DNA of 64,000 nt from assembly GCA_034679345.1 (NCBI GenBank), contig JAXDAY010000034.1:1-64000 (forward strand), written 5' to 3'. The DNA comes from JAXDAY01 sp034679345. GTDB taxonomy: Bacteria > Eisenbacteria > RBG-16-71-46 > CAIMUX01 > VGJL01. The notes under the pieces are model-generated. The model worked only from the letters and a program-made list of their open reading frames with translations, made no database searches and was not told where the DNA came from. A program made the position numbers and the translations under genes. This document shows, one piece after another, positions 22,985-32,437 of the stretch (the first letter of the stretch is position 1; each line of letters begins with the position of its first letter).

Positions 22985-24462
22985 GACTCTCGTGGAGGGG
23001 GCGCCAGGTCGCCGCTCTTCTGCTCCTCGCCGTCGTTTTGTTCGCCGTCGCGGGATTCATCGAGCTGGTTGCGGGCGTCCGCCAGGCGATCCGCCAGGCG
23101 GAGGTCGAGGCCGATCTGGTGGCCGCCTCGATCCGCAGGGAGATCGTCCAGATCGTCCAGGAGTCCCACGCAGATCCTTTGTTCGCGATTGCGGAGAACC
23201 CGCGGCTGGCGGAGGCCCTGCGCGATGCGATCGTGATGGCCCCGTCGATCCTCTCCGCCTCGGTCCTCGACCCGGACGGGGCCGCGGTCGCCCACACCCA
23301 GACGAGCCGCGTCGGGCAGATCGAGCCGCCATATCCGCCTCTGCCGACCCTGAATTCCCCTCTCGACGCCATCGGGATCCTCTGGAGGCTGCGGCACGGG
23401 CCCCCGGCCTACCAGAAGGAGGTGACCCTGGAGATCGGGGATCGACCGCTCGCCGTCGTTCGTGTCGCGCCAGGAGGGACCTTCCTTCGGGATGCGGTGG
23501 GCGCTGCGGCATCGCGCGGGATCTGGATGGCTCTGGCCGTGATTGCGATCGCGGTGGGCGCGGGAGTCCTGCTCGGGCGCTTCGCGGCCGTGCAGATCCG
23601 CGCTCTCGAGCGGGGGATCGAGGCGATCCACGAGGGACGATTCGAGAAGCTCCCCGAGTCGGGGATCGACGCCTTCGCCCGGCTTGCGCACGCGGTGAAT
23701 CTGCTGGGCGCGCGCTTCGCGAGCGAGTCCGACCAGCAGGGAGCGCGGGGGGAGCCTGGTGGGGCGGGGGATCATTCCCTCTTCGAGGGACGTTCGCGCG
23801 CGGTCGCCCACCTCGGGGAGATCGCCGCCGGAGTGGCGCATGAGATGCGCAACCAGCTCCAGGCGGTCGAGGGGGAGATCGATGGGCTTCGCGCCGCGTC
23901 GGCCCTCCCGCCCGAGATCGTCCGCGAGAAGGCGCAGAACGCCGCGCGTGGCCTCGAACGGATGAATGGGGCAGTGCGGGGGTTTCTCAAGATCGCCCGA
24001 CTTCAGCCCCCCACGCTGCGTCCCCTCGACGTCAACGGCTTCTTGCGCGCGATCGAGGAGGAGTTCCGCGCGGAGGTGGCGATGGGTGGCGCAAGCCTGC
24101 GTCTCGAGCTCGATCCAGGTGAACCCGTAGCGACGGCGGATCCAGAGGTGCTGCGTCAGGCGATGCAGAACCTGATCCGCAACTCGTTGCAGGCGCTCAT
24201 CGATTCGGAATCAGGCGAGATCGTGCTTCGTTCCGCGCGGGGCGAAGACTATGTTGAGATCATGGTGCGGGACAATGGGCCGGGGATTCCCTCGGAGGTC
24301 CGCGAGAAGATGTTCGATCTCTTCTACACGACCCGATCGGATGGAAGCGGCGTTGGGCTCGTGATCGTCCGCCAGTCCATCGAGATGCACGCGGGCCACG
24401 TGGACATCCGTTCCACTCCCGGTCAGGGGACCGAGATCGTCATGGAGTTGCCATGCGCCTGA
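22981..24462 (+). CDS. Membrane sensor histidine kinase
   Basis: 493 residues. One TM segment near 9-30 and a second near 180-200 flank a periplasmic sensor region of about 150 residues. A HAMP-like linker, an H-box (GEIAAGVAHEMRNQLQAVEG) and an ATPase domain with N-box (NLIRNSLQAL), G1 (VRDNGPGIP) and G2 (GSGVGLVIV) follow. It is the cognate kinase of the NtrC-type regulator, whose stop it overlaps. The signal is unknown. The start is fixed by the overlap. Confidence 0.92.
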   Translation: MRLSWRGRQVAALLLLAVVLFAVAGFIELVAGVRQAIRQAEVEADLVAASIRREIVQIVQESHADPLFAIAENPRLAEALRDAIVMAPSILSASVLDPDGAAVAHTQTSRVGQIEPPYPPLPTLNSPLDAIGILWRLRHGPPAYQKEVTLEIGDRPLAVVRVAPGGTFLRDAVGAAASRGIWMALAVIAIAVGAGVLLGRFAAVQIRALERGIEAIHEGRFEKLPESGIDAFARLAHAVNLLGARFASESDQQGARGEPGGAGDHSLFEGRSRAVAHLGEIAAGVAHEMRNQLQAVEGEIDGLRAASALPPEIVREKAQNAARGLERMNGAVRGFLKIARLQPPTLRPLDVNGFLRAIEEEFRAEVAMGGASLRLELDPGEPVATADPEVLRQAMQNLIRNSLQALIDSESGEIVLRSARGEDYVEIMVRDNGPGIPSEVREKMFDLFYTTRSDGSGVGLVIVRQSIEMHAGHVDIRSTPGQGTEIVMELPCA

Positions 24463-25004
24463 TCGACCTGCGACGGATGGTGATGCCATCGATCCTGGCG
24501 CTCCTGCTCGGACCCGGGTGTGCGCTTTGGCCCGTCTCCCGGAAACCAAGGCCGCTCGAGCCGGCGGCGGCAGATTCTCTCTCCGCCGCCGATTCCCTCT
24601 CCGTGACCGGTTCTTCCTCGGTCTCCGACTCGCTTCCGGCGGCGCGGCCCGTGGCGCAACCTCCGATCCGGACCCCGGCAGCCCCTCCCGCTACCCCGGA
24701 ACCGGATCCCGAGGGAACCGAGGAGCGGGAGGAAGCTGCGCAACCGATTCAGATCACGATTCGATTGAGCGAGGAAGAACGCTCGCGCCTCCAGGCGGAG
24801 ACGGCCGAGGACCTGGGCCGAGCCTCAAGGAGTTTGGCGCTCGTGGATCGAGACCGCCTGTCCGACGAGGAGGCGCAGAGACTTTCCGCTGCCGACGAGA
24901 TGCTCGCCGCAGCGCGGGATGCGTTGGACAAGGGCGACTTGCCGGCGGCCGCCCGCTTGGCTCGAAAGGCAAGACTGCTCGCCGAGGAAGCGGCGGAAAG
25001 GTGA
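24453..25004 (+). CDS. Putative lipoprotein with a helical C-terminus (DUF4398-like)
   Basis: 183 residues overlapping the kinase gene by 10 bp. A hydrophobic N-terminus ending LLGPGC could be a lipoprotein signal, although the lipobox is imperfect. A Ser/Ala/Pro-rich linker (repeated AADSLS-type units) leads to an amphipathic helical tail (MLAAARDALDKGDLPAAARL) like DUF4398 or TolA-type proteins. It probably sits in the cell envelope. Operon position suggests a link to the two-component system. Function unknown. Confidence 0.65.
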   Translation: MRLIDLRRMVMPSILALLLGPGCALWPVSRKPRPLEPAAADSLSAADSLSVTGSSSVSDSLPAARPVAQPPIRTPAAPPATPEPDPEGTEEREEAAQPIQITIRLSEEERSRLQAETAEDLGRASRSLALVDRDRLSDEEAQRLSAADEMLAAARDALDKGDLPAAARLARKARLLAEEAAER

Positions 25005-25062
25005 CACGGGGCTCCGGATGCCAGGCAGAGGGGCGTCGCCCGACCGTTCCGTTGCCCCGTGT
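25004..25062. terminator. Inverted repeat between convergent genes
   Basis: ACACGGGGC (25004-25012) is perfectly complementary to GCCCCGTGT (25054-25062), with a 41-bp loop, at the convergent ends of the lipoprotein and OmpA-like genes. A bidirectional terminator is possible, but the loop is long and there is no T-tract. Confidence 0.3.
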
Positions 25063-25116
25063 ACCACATCATGAGAGGGTCCTCGCGATCTTTAGGGTTA
25101 CTCCCATCCCTCATCC

Positions 25117-25761
25117 CTAGCGGCCGGTGAGTTGATCCTGGTGCTCTAGCGGTGTTCGCTCGAGAAGGACCACGAGGACCTGCCTGCGAGCGGCGCCTTC
25201 GCCCAGAGCCGCTGCCTCGAATGACGGCGGAACCTCTCCGAACGAGATCGCCTGGAAACGAGCCATGTCTGCGGGGCGCCGGTCCAGCAAATGACGCACA
25301 ACCGCCTCGGCCCGTCGACGGCCGAGCTCGATGTTGTACGCTTCCGGTCCCGTCGGATCGGCGAATCCCAGCACATTGACGACATAGTGACGATTGGCCT
25401 CGATCTGATTGGCCGCCTCATCGAGGGTCGACCTGGCCGAGGCGTCAAGGGTTGAGCTATCGAAAGCGAACTGGACGCGGTAACGCGCCGCCTCCCGGAA
25501 ATCGGCCCGTCCGAGCGCGAGATCGCGCGCGTCGCCCACCTCGGCGAGCGCCAGATCGGCCTGGCTCTTCGCATCGCCGGCCAGCGCAGCGGTCCGATCA
25601 TTCTGCTCCTGCAGACGTTGTTCCATCCGGGTCATATCGTCTCGGACCTCGGTCACATTCTTCCTGACGAAGCCCTTGGTCGCGCAGCCCCCCGCCGTGC
25701 CCAAGATGACCGCTAGAGCGACGAGCCATGTGCCCAGTCCGATCCCGCGTGCGTGTTTCAT
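25117..25761 (-). CDS. OmpA-family peptidoglycan-associated lipoprotein
   Basis: 214 residues on the minus strand. The signal peptide ends in the lipobox-like GTAGGC. A coiled-coil segment (MTRMEQRLQEQNDRTAAL) precedes an OmpA C-terminal domain with the motif NIELGRRRAEAV that holds peptidoglycan. It should tether the outer membrane to the wall. The start at 25761 has GGAGGAG seven bases upstream. It is transcribed divergently from the beta-barrel gene. Confidence 0.88.
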   Translation of the reverse strand: MKHARGIGLGTWLVALAVILGTAGGCATKGFVRKNVTEVRDDMTRMEQRLQEQNDRTAALAGDAKSQADLALAEVGDARDLALGRADFREAARYRVQFAFDSSTLDASARSTLDEAANQIEANRHYVVNVLGFADPTGPEAYNIELGRRRAEAVVRHLLDRRPADMARFQAISFGEVPPSFEAAALGEGAARRQVLVVLLERTPLEHQDQLTGR

Positions 25762-26098
25762 TAGAAGCTCCTCCTGTCCCGTTGGGATCCATCGACCCCG
25801 TCCTGACCATCTCCAATAACCACGTTTCGTGCCGCCGCGCGGCGGCGCCGATGAAACTTTATAAAACATTGGTGTATAATGTGTTATTGGATATCGACGC
25901 GCGATGCTCATCGATGTGTCGCGGCGAATTCTTGCAGGATTTACAACGCAGGTGGCGGTTCTTTCCCCTGAGGGAACGGGGGCGTTTCTCGTCAAAGTCG
26001 CTATCTGCGACGTGAATCGCAGCCGGGCGCTGGAAGTTAGGGAGCCGGGAGGATGGGTTGGCACCCGACTTGCACATCAGGCGCGCAGGAGGTGCAAC
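25762..26098. promoter_or_regulatory. AT-rich divergent promoter region
   Basis: A 337-bp gap between divergent genes. Its centre (25855-25895) is the most AT-rich stretch in the neighbourhood. On the plus strand TATAAT lies at 25875-25880, with no strong -35. On the minus strand, TTTTATAAAG gives a TATAAA candidate for the OmpA-like gene. A short open frame runs in from upstream, but the beta-barrel gene's signal peptide and ribosome-binding site define its start at 26099. Confidence 0.45.
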
Positions 26099-26587
26099 AT
26101 GAAGACGATCACCGCCATTCTGTGCGCGTTGACCATAGGGACGTTCCTGTCGGTGACGGATGCGAAGAGCGATGTGGGCTACCGCGGCTGGGGCCCTCGA
26201 GGGGGTGTCACCTCAGGACCGGATCAGGTGCACTTCGGAATGCACATGGACTTCGGGAATTTCGCCGACCGTTTCCGGTTCCAACCCAACGTGGAGCTCG
26301 GAATGAGTGATAACCTCACGCTCTTCGCCGTGAACGGAGACTTCGCCTATCGCTTCTCCTCGAGGTGGGATCAGTGGTCGCCCTATCTCGGCGGCGGGAT
26401 CGGTCTGAACGTTTGGGGGCAGGATCGGGGGCTCCGTCGGGACGACAGCGACACGGACCTCGGCGCGAGCCTGCTCGGAGGAATCGAGAAGGGACTCCAG
26501 GGGGGCGACCGCTTCTTCATCGAGACGAAGCTCGGCCTGGTCGACTCTCCCGATCTGAAATTCGCTGTCGGCTGGACCTTCTACTAG
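26099..26587 (+). CDS. Small outer-membrane beta-barrel-type protein
   Basis: 162 residues with a cleavable-type signal peptide (MKTITAILCALTIGTFLSVT). Alternating hydrophobic strands and glycine turns follow (WSPYLGGGIGLNVWG), and the protein ends in an aromatic C-terminal strand (FAVGWTFY), the usual signal for outer-membrane barrel insertion. AGGAGGTGC is a strong ribosome-binding site. Similar to small OmpW/OprF-like barrels, but I do not recognise a specific family. Confidence 0.7.
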   Translation: MKTITAILCALTIGTFLSVTDAKSDVGYRGWGPRGGVTSGPDQVHFGMHMDFGNFADRFRFQPNVELGMSDNLTLFAVNGDFAYRFSSRWDQWSPYLGGGIGLNVWGQDRGLRRDDSDTDLGASLLGGIEKGLQGGDRFFIETKLGLVDSPDLKFAVGWTFY

Positions 26588-26687
26588 GCGGTATGCTTCC
26601 TGCTTGATCGCGGTGACGCGCCGGGGACCGTCGCGATCGCGCCGGCGCGTCGATCCAGGCAGGAGTGGACGCCGGAGAGGGGCAGTC

Positions 26688-27368
26688 TTGGCCGAGCTCA
26701 CCCGCACATTCGCAGCGCTGACCATCGGAAGCGAGGATCGCGAGTCGATCGCCCGGTTGAGCGCTGCGATGCGAGAACGGCAATCCGGGACGGATCTCAA
26801 GTGGGTCCGTCCCGAGATCATTCACCTGACCTTCCGCTTCTTCGGCGACCTCGATCGCAAGCAGCTAGGCAAGGCTTCGGACGCGATCCGAAGCCTGGAC
26901 CGAGACTTCGCGATTCCGGATGTCGCTTACGGCGAGCTCGGCGCATTCCCCTCGAAGCGCCGGCCGCAAGTGATCTGGCTCGGAGTTGTCGATCCGCGCG
27001 GCGAGCTTGCAGCGCTCGCCGCGCGCGCAGACATGGCGATTCGTCGCGTCGGATTCGGTGCCGCGGACAAGCCGTTCGTGGCGCATCTCACGCTCGCCCG
27101 CGTGGGACGCGGTCGGCGGAGCCCCGCATGGGATCTTCTAACCGACGGTTTGACAACGCCGAACGGGCCTCTTAGGATCACTTCCGTCACGCTTTTCAAG
27201 AGCGATCTACGCCCGCAGGGGCCCTTGTATACACCCCTCGAGGTCGCCCGCCCCCGGGAAGGAACCGGGGTGGGCGGGACGGCTGTGGATGAGAAACGCC
27301 TCCGCGCGCCCGGCGGACCGGGCGATCAGATCGGGACCGAGAAGGAAGGAGAACCCGCGGATGGGTGA
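26688..27368 (+). CDS. thpR: RNA 2',3'-cyclic phosphodiesterase (2H family)
   Basis: 226 residues. Two H-x-T motifs of the 2H phosphoesterase fold (IHLTFRFFGD and AHLTLARVGRG) are spaced as in LigT/ThpR. A TTG at 26688 preceded by GAGAGGGG is the likely start and matches the family N-terminus (RTFAAL). The gene overlaps recA by 8 bp. About 35 charged residues at the C-terminus go beyond the usual family end and may only reflect the overlap with the recA leader. Confidence 0.85.
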   Translation: MAELTRTFAALTIGSEDRESIARLSAAMRERQSGTDLKWVRPEIIHLTFRFFGDLDRKQLGKASDAIRSLDRDFAIPDVAYGELGAFPSKRRPQVIWLGVVDPRGELAALAARADMAIRRVGFGAADKPFVAHLTLARVGRGRRSPAWDLLTDGLTTPNGPLRITSVTLFKSDLRPQGPLYTPLEVARPREGTGVGGTAVDEKRLRAPGGPGDQIGTEKEGEPADG

Positions 27369-28476
27369 GGATCACGAAAAGGAGAAGACGAAGGCCCTGG
27401 AGCTTGCGATCTCGCAGATCGAGAAGCAGTTCGGCAAGGGTTCGATCATGCGGCTCGGCGGCCAGGAGGCCGTCGTGGACGCGGAGGTGGTTCCGAGCGG
27501 CTCCCTGGGGCTTGACCTGGCCCTCGGGGTCGGAGGCGTGCCGCGCGGCCGGGTGCTCGAGGTCTTCGGGCCCGAGTCGTCCGGAAAGACGACGCTTACC
27601 CTGACCATGATCGCGAGCGTGCAACGCTACGGCGGAACGGCGGTATTCATCGATGCCGAGCACGCCCTGCAGCCCTCCTACGCGAAGATGCTCGGCGTGG
27701 ACATCGACAATCTTCACGTCAGCCAGCCCGACACGGGCGAGGAGGCGCTGGAGATCGCCGATCACCTCGTGCGAAGCGGGGCGGTCGATATCGTCGTCAT
27801 CGACTCGGTCGCGGCTCTCGTCCCGAGGGCGGAGATCGAAGGGGAGATGGGCGACACCCACGTGGGGCTCCAGGCCCGCCTGATGTCGCAGGCGCTCCGC
27901 AAGCTCTCGGGATCGATCTCGAGAAGCCGGACGATTGTCATCTTCATCAATCAGATCCGGATGAAGATCGGCGTGCTCTTTGGCAATCCGGAGACCACCC
28001 CGGGCGGCAACGCCCTGAAGTTCTTTTCTTCGGTGCGGCTGGACATCCGGAAGGTCGCTTCGATCAAGGAGAAGGAGAACGTCGTCGGCAACCGGACGCG
28101 CGTGCGCGTCGTCAAGAACAAGGTCGCCGCTCCCTTCCGCGCCGCCGAGTTCGACATCATGTTCGACGAGGGGATCTCGAGGACCGGCGAGTTGATCGAT
28201 CTGGGGGTCGAAGCGGGAATTCTCCAGAAGACGGGGACCTGGATCAGCTACGGCGAGGAGCGGTTAGGCCAGGGGCGTGAGAACGCGCGACAGACGCTCA
28301 AGGACAATCCCGGTATCGCCGATCGGCTGGAGGCGCAAGTGCGCGAGGCGATGGGGCTGCCCGTCCCCGCACAGCCGGGCGGCGGGAAGCCGACCGATGC
28401 GAAGGTGGGCGACTCGAAGGCCGGAGCCAGGGAGCGGGAGAAATCCAAGGGCCGGTCGAAGGAAACGGTGGCATGA
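27361..28476 (+). CDS. recA: Recombinase RecA
   Basis: 371 residues. Walker A GPESSGKTTLT, the KALELAISQIEKQFGKGSIM N-terminus, DNA-binding loops around NQIRMKIGVLFGNPETTPGG and a charged C-terminal tail are all present. It catalyses strand exchange and would co-activate cleavage of LexA-type repressors, including the island-borne one in this window. No SOS-box-like palindrome is evident upstream, which lies inside thpR. Overlaps recX as ATGA. Confidence 0.97.
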   Translation: MGEDHEKEKTKALELAISQIEKQFGKGSIMRLGGQEAVVDAEVVPSGSLGLDLALGVGGVPRGRVLEVFGPESSGKTTLTLTMIASVQRYGGTAVFIDAEHALQPSYAKMLGVDIDNLHVSQPDTGEEALEIADHLVRSGAVDIVVIDSVAALVPRAEIEGEMGDTHVGLQARLMSQALRKLSGSISRSRTIVIFINQIRMKIGVLFGNPETTPGGNALKFFSSVRLDIRKVASIKEKENVVGNRTRVRVVKNKVAAPFRAAEFDIMFDEGISRTGELIDLGVEAGILQKTGTWISYGEERLGQGRENARQTLKDNPGIADRLEAQVREAMGLPVPAQPGGGKPTDAKVGDSKAGAREREKSKGRSKETVA

Positions 28477-28970
28477 GCGGTGGGGCCGCGGACGCCTACG
28501 CCGCGGCCTGCGCCTTTATCACCCCCCGTGAACGGTGCGCCGCCGAGGTGCGGGCATACCTCTCGCGCAAGGGTTTCGAGACGGCTGCGATCGAGGAGGC
28601 GCTGCGCCGGCTGATCGGCGAGCGGCTAGTCGACGACATGCGCTACGCTCGAATATTCGTTGAGAGCCGCGCCCGGCGTTCGCCTCGCTCCGGACGCTTC
28701 CTGATTCGCGAGATTCGCGCGAGGGGAGTCGAAGCCGCGATCGCCGAGCAGGCGGTTGCCGAACTCCTCCGTGAGATCCCCGAGAAGGAGCTCGCCCGCA
28801 GAGTGGTGGCGAAGGTCACGGGCAGCGGGCAGGTGTGGCTCGGCCGCGCCGCGCGGCGATTGCAGGCGAGGGGCTTTCGCCCCTCGCTCGCCCTCGAGCT
28901 GCGGGGGACGGCGCAGACTGACGCGGGAGCGTACGAGGATTCGGATCTGGAGACAGAGGAAGGGGATTGA
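28473..28970 (+). CDS. recX: Regulatory protein RecX
   Basis: 165 residues made of RecX three-helix repeats (YLSRKGFETAAIEEALRRL, DDMRYARIFVESRA). It inhibits and modulates RecA filaments. Overlap with recA by 4 bp and with alaS by one base places it in a recA-recX-alaS unit, an arrangement common in bacteria. Confidence 0.9.
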   Translation: MSGGAADAYAAACAFITPRERCAAEVRAYLSRKGFETAAIEEALRRLIGERLVDDMRYARIFVESRARRSPRSGRFLIREIRARGVEAAIAEQAVAELLREIPEKELARRVVAKVTGSGQVWLGRAARRLQARGFRPSLALELRGTAQTDAGAYEDSDLETEEGD

Positions 28971-31576
28971 TGAGCATCCGATCGGCAGAGATCCGGGCCA
29001 AGTTCGTCGAGTTCTGGGCGGCGAAGGATCATCGCATCGTCAAGAGCGCCCCGCTCGTGCCCAAGGAAGACCCGACGCTGCTCTTCACCTCGGCGGGGAT
29101 GGTGCAGTTCAAGAAGTACTACGCCTCGCGGGAACCGCTCGAGTTCCGGCGCGCGGTCTCGGTGCAGAAGTGCCTGCGCGCCACGGACATCGAGAGCGTC
29201 GGCCACACGCCGCGCCACTGCACGTTCTTCGAGATGCTGGGCCACTTCAGCTTCGGCGACTACTTCAAGCGCGAGGCGATCCTCTGGAACTGGGAGTTCT
29301 TCACGAAGGTCCTTCCCCTGCCGGAGGAGAAGCTGCGGCCGTCGGTCTTCGAGGAGGATCCCGAGGCGCTTGCGATCTGGCGCGACGAGGTCGGCTTCCC
29401 GGATGAGAAGATCGCCCGTCTCGGACGCAAGGACAACTTCTGGGGCCCCGCGGGCGATACGGGCGCGTGCGGGCCGAGCAGCGAGCTCTACTTTGACCTC
29501 GGCGCGGAGCTGGGGTGCGGCCGTCCCGGCTGCGGTCCCGGCTGCGATTGCGACCGATGGATCGAGGTCGGCAACTTCGTCTTCCCGCAGTTCGACCGGC
29601 AGAAGGACGGAAGCGATCTGCCGCTCGCCAACCGGGGGATCGACACCGGAATCGGCCTCGAGCGGCTGACCATGGTCATCCAGGGGAAGAAGACGATTTT
29701 CGAGAGCGACCTCTTCGCCCCGATCGTCGAGGCGATCCGATCCTCCGGCGCCGCGCCCTACGAGGGGGAGCACAAGCCAAGCTACCACGTGATCGCCGAT
29801 CACGCGCGTGCCATCACCTTCGCGCTGACGGAGGGGATCCTTCCATCGAACGAGGGCCGCGGCTATCTGATCCGCAGGCTTCTTCGAAGAGCGGCGGTTC
29901 AGGGGCACCGCTTGGGCCTGCGCGAGCCGTTCCTTCATCGACTGGCCGACACCGTCGTCGCGACGATGGGCAACTCCTATCCGGAGCTTGTGGAGGCCGC
30001 GCCGGCCGTGCGGAGCGCGTTGCGGCAGGAAGAGGAGCGCTTCGAGTCGACCCTCGAGCAGGGGCTCGCGCGCTTCGAGGAGATCGCCGGCCGCCACGGG
30101 TCGGGCAAGCGGCTGGGAGGCGCCGAGCTTTTCCTGCTCTACGACACCTACGGCTTTCCGCCGGATCTGACCCAGGTCCTCGCGCAGGAGCGCGGTCTCG
30201 ATGTCGATCTGGACGGATTCGAGCGGGAGATGGAGAAGCAGCGGGAGCGATCGAGGGCGAGCGCCACCTTCTACAAGAAGAAGGGGGAGAAGCTCGATTG
30301 GACCGTCGTGAGCGACGGGCCCCACTCGAGCTTCATCGGCTATGACTTCATCGAGGCGGAAACGACTCTGCGCCGCTTCGCCCCGATTCCCGAGGCGGCG
30401 GGGGAATTCTGGCTCGTCGTCGAGACGACCCCGTTCTACGCAGAATCTGGCGGCCAGGTCGGGGACGTGGGAACGATCACCGGCAACGGCTTCGCCGGCC
30501 GGATCGTCGACGCGCTCCGGGTGGACAAGGAGATCCGCCACCGTCTCCGCCTCGAGTCCGGCGCGATCCAAGCTGGGGACGTTCACCTGCTCGTCAACCG
30601 CGAGGCGAGGAACGCGACGCGCCGGAACCATACGGCCACGCATCTCCTCCAGGCCGCGCTGCGCGCGCGTCTGGGAAAGCATGTGACGCAAGCCGGATCG
30701 CTCGTGGCTCCGGACCGGTTGCGGTTTGACTTCACCCACGGCGCCGCGCTCTCCGAGGAAGATATCGAGGCGGTCGAGACTGAAGTGAACGCCCAGATCC
30801 TCGCCGATTCCGAGGTCGGCGTGCGGTTCTCGAGCTATGAGGCGGCGATCCGCGACGGTGTCATGGCGCTCTTCGGCGAGAAGTACGAGGAGACGGTTCG
30901 CCGCATCGTCGTCCCCGGTTACAGCGAGGAGCTCTGCGGAGGGACGCATGTGTCGCGGACGGGCGAGATCGGCGCCTTCGTGATCCTCTCGGAGGGAGGG
31001 ATCGCGGCGGGCGTCAGAAGGATCGAGGCGATCACCGGCACCGGCGCCATCGCCGTCTGGCAGAGGGAGCGGCGGATCGTTCACATCCTGCGTGGACGGC
31101 TACAGGGCACGCTCGAAGACCTGCCTGCGCGCGTCGAGCGGCTCATGGAGGAGGCGCAGAAGCTGCGCAAGGAGATCCGGGAGCTGCGCAAGGGCGGCCA
31201 TGGCGAGGAGCGCGCCGATCTCTTCAGCGGGGTGCTCGATCTGCCCAAGGGAAGGCTCCTCGTCGCGGAGACCGAGATGGAGAGCAAGGACGGTATTCGC
31301 GATCTCGGAGACGCGATTCGCGCGCGCCTGGGACGCGGAGTCGCTCTCGTCGCGGTCCGGATTTCCGGCAAGGCGACCCTCCTCGCGGCGGTGACCGACG
31401 ATCTCGTCGCGGCCGGAACGGTGAAGGCGGATGCCATCGTCCGCGAAGGCGCCTCCCTCGCGGGGGGCAGCGGCGGCGGCCGGCCTCACCTGGCCATGGC
31501 CGGAATCCCCGATGGCGCCGATCTTTCGGGGCTCCTGGCGACCATGCGCGGCCGCCTCGAGCAGGCGCTGAGCTGA
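28970..31576 (+). CDS. alaS: Alanyl-tRNA synthetase
   Basis: 868 residues at full length. The class II catalytic core (TSAGMVQFKKYY; RHCTFFEMLGHFSFGDYFK), editing-domain motif HTATHLLQAAL, zinc-binding CGGTHV and a C-terminal DHHA1 region ending in SGLLATMRGRL are in order. A Cys-rich insertion (CGRPGCGPGCDCDRW) lies near residues 184-198 of the core. The ATG at 28970 overlaps the recX stop. Confidence 0.96.
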   Translation: MSIRSAEIRAKFVEFWAAKDHRIVKSAPLVPKEDPTLLFTSAGMVQFKKYYASREPLEFRRAVSVQKCLRATDIESVGHTPRHCTFFEMLGHFSFGDYFKREAILWNWEFFTKVLPLPEEKLRPSVFEEDPEALAIWRDEVGFPDEKIARLGRKDNFWGPAGDTGACGPSSELYFDLGAELGCGRPGCGPGCDCDRWIEVGNFVFPQFDRQKDGSDLPLANRGIDTGIGLERLTMVIQGKKTIFESDLFAPIVEAIRSSGAAPYEGEHKPSYHVIADHARAITFALTEGILPSNEGRGYLIRRLLRRAAVQGHRLGLREPFLHRLADTVVATMGNSYPELVEAAPAVRSALRQEEERFESTLEQGLARFEEIAGRHGSGKRLGGAELFLLYDTYGFPPDLTQVLAQERGLDVDLDGFEREMEKQRERSRASATFYKKKGEKLDWTVVSDGPHSSFIGYDFIEAETTLRRFAPIPEAAGEFWLVVETTPFYAESGGQVGDVGTITGNGFAGRIVDALRVDKEIRHRLRLESGAIQAGDVHLLVNREARNATRRNHTATHLLQAALRARLGKHVTQAGSLVAPDRLRFDFTHGAALSEEDIEAVETEVNAQILADSEVGVRFSSYEAAIRDGVMALFGEKYEETVRRIVVPGYSEELCGGTHVSRTGEIGAFVILSEGGIAAGVRRIEAITGTGAIAVWQRERRIVHILRGRLQGTLEDLPARVERLMEEAQKLRKEIRELRKGGHGEERADLFSGVLDLPKGRLLVAETEMESKDGIRDLGDAIRARLGRGVALVAVRISGKATLLAAVTDDLVAAGTVKADAIVREGASLAGGSGGGRPHLAMAGIPDGADLSGLLATMRGRLEQALS

Positions 31577-31582
31577 TCTGCG

Positions 31583-32437
31583 ATGCCGCGACCACGCGTC
31601 TTCCTGACCGGAGCGAGCGGCCTGCTCGGCACGGCGGCGGCGCCCGCGGTCGAGCCCTGGGCGGATCTCATCGCCCCGGGGTTGGAGGAGTTCGATCTCG
31701 CCAGACCCGAGTCGATCGGGACGGCGATTCTGGGTAGCCGGCCGCATATCGTGATCCACCTGGCGGCGGAGACTCGCGTCGACTGGTGCGAGGAGCATCC
31801 CGAGGAGACATTCCTCGTCAATGTCGCCGGGACGAGGGTGCTCGCCAAGGCCTGCCGCGAGATCGGGGCTCGGCTGCTCTATCTGAGCACCGACTATGTT
31901 TTCGACGGCGCCAAGCGGGTCCCCTATCTTGAGGGCGATCCCACGGCGCCACTGTCCGTCTACGGCCGGAGCAAGGAGCAAGCCGAGCAGGCGGTTCTCT
32001 CGACGCTCGAGAACCGACTCGTCGTGCGATCGGCGAGCCTCTTCGGGCTGGGGCGGCGCCACTTCGCCGCGGCGGTTCTCGCCCAGGCCCGGGAGGGGCG
32101 CACGCTTCGCATCGTGGACGACCAGGTCCAGTCTCCGACCTGGGTTGGGCATCTCGCCCCGGCGATCGTCGCTGCGGCCCGGTCGGACCTCCAGGGAATC
32201 GTGCATGTGAGCGCCTCGGGCTCCTGCACTTGGCTCGACTTCGCCCTTGCGATCCTCGCGCGAGCCGGGGTCCACGCCGACGTGCGTCCGATCTCGACGC
32301 TCGAGCTGGCGCGGCCGGCGCGCCGTCCTGCATACTCCGTGCTCGATCTGACCCGCGCCGAGGAGGCCCTCGGCGTCCGTCTGCCGCACTGGCAGGAGGG
32401 GCTCGACGCCTACATTCGAGGGGGAGGAGCAGGATGA
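31583..32437 (+). CDS. rmlD: RmlD-like dTDP-4-dehydrorhamnose reductase
   Basis: 284 residues, extended SDR. The nucleotide-binding motif GASGLLG, YLSTDYVFDG and the catalytic YGRSKEQAE (Y-x3-K) are typical of RmlD. It reduces dTDP-4-keto-L-rhamnose or a similar sugar. No rmlA/B/C genes are visible in the window, so the substrate is not certain. Overlaps the UbiA-family gene as ATGA. Confidence 0.85.
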   Translation: MPRPRVFLTGASGLLGTAAAPAVEPWADLIAPGLEEFDLARPESIGTAILGSRPHIVIHLAAETRVDWCEEHPEETFLVNVAGTRVLAKACREIGARLLYLSTDYVFDGAKRVPYLEGDPTAPLSVYGRSKEQAEQAVLSTLENRLVVRSASLFGLGRRHFAAAVLAQAREGRTLRIVDDQVQSPTWVGHLAPAIVAAARSDLQGIVHVSASGSCTWLDFALAILARAGVHADVRPISTLELARPARRPAYSVLDLTRAEEALGVRLPHWQEGLDAYIRGGGAG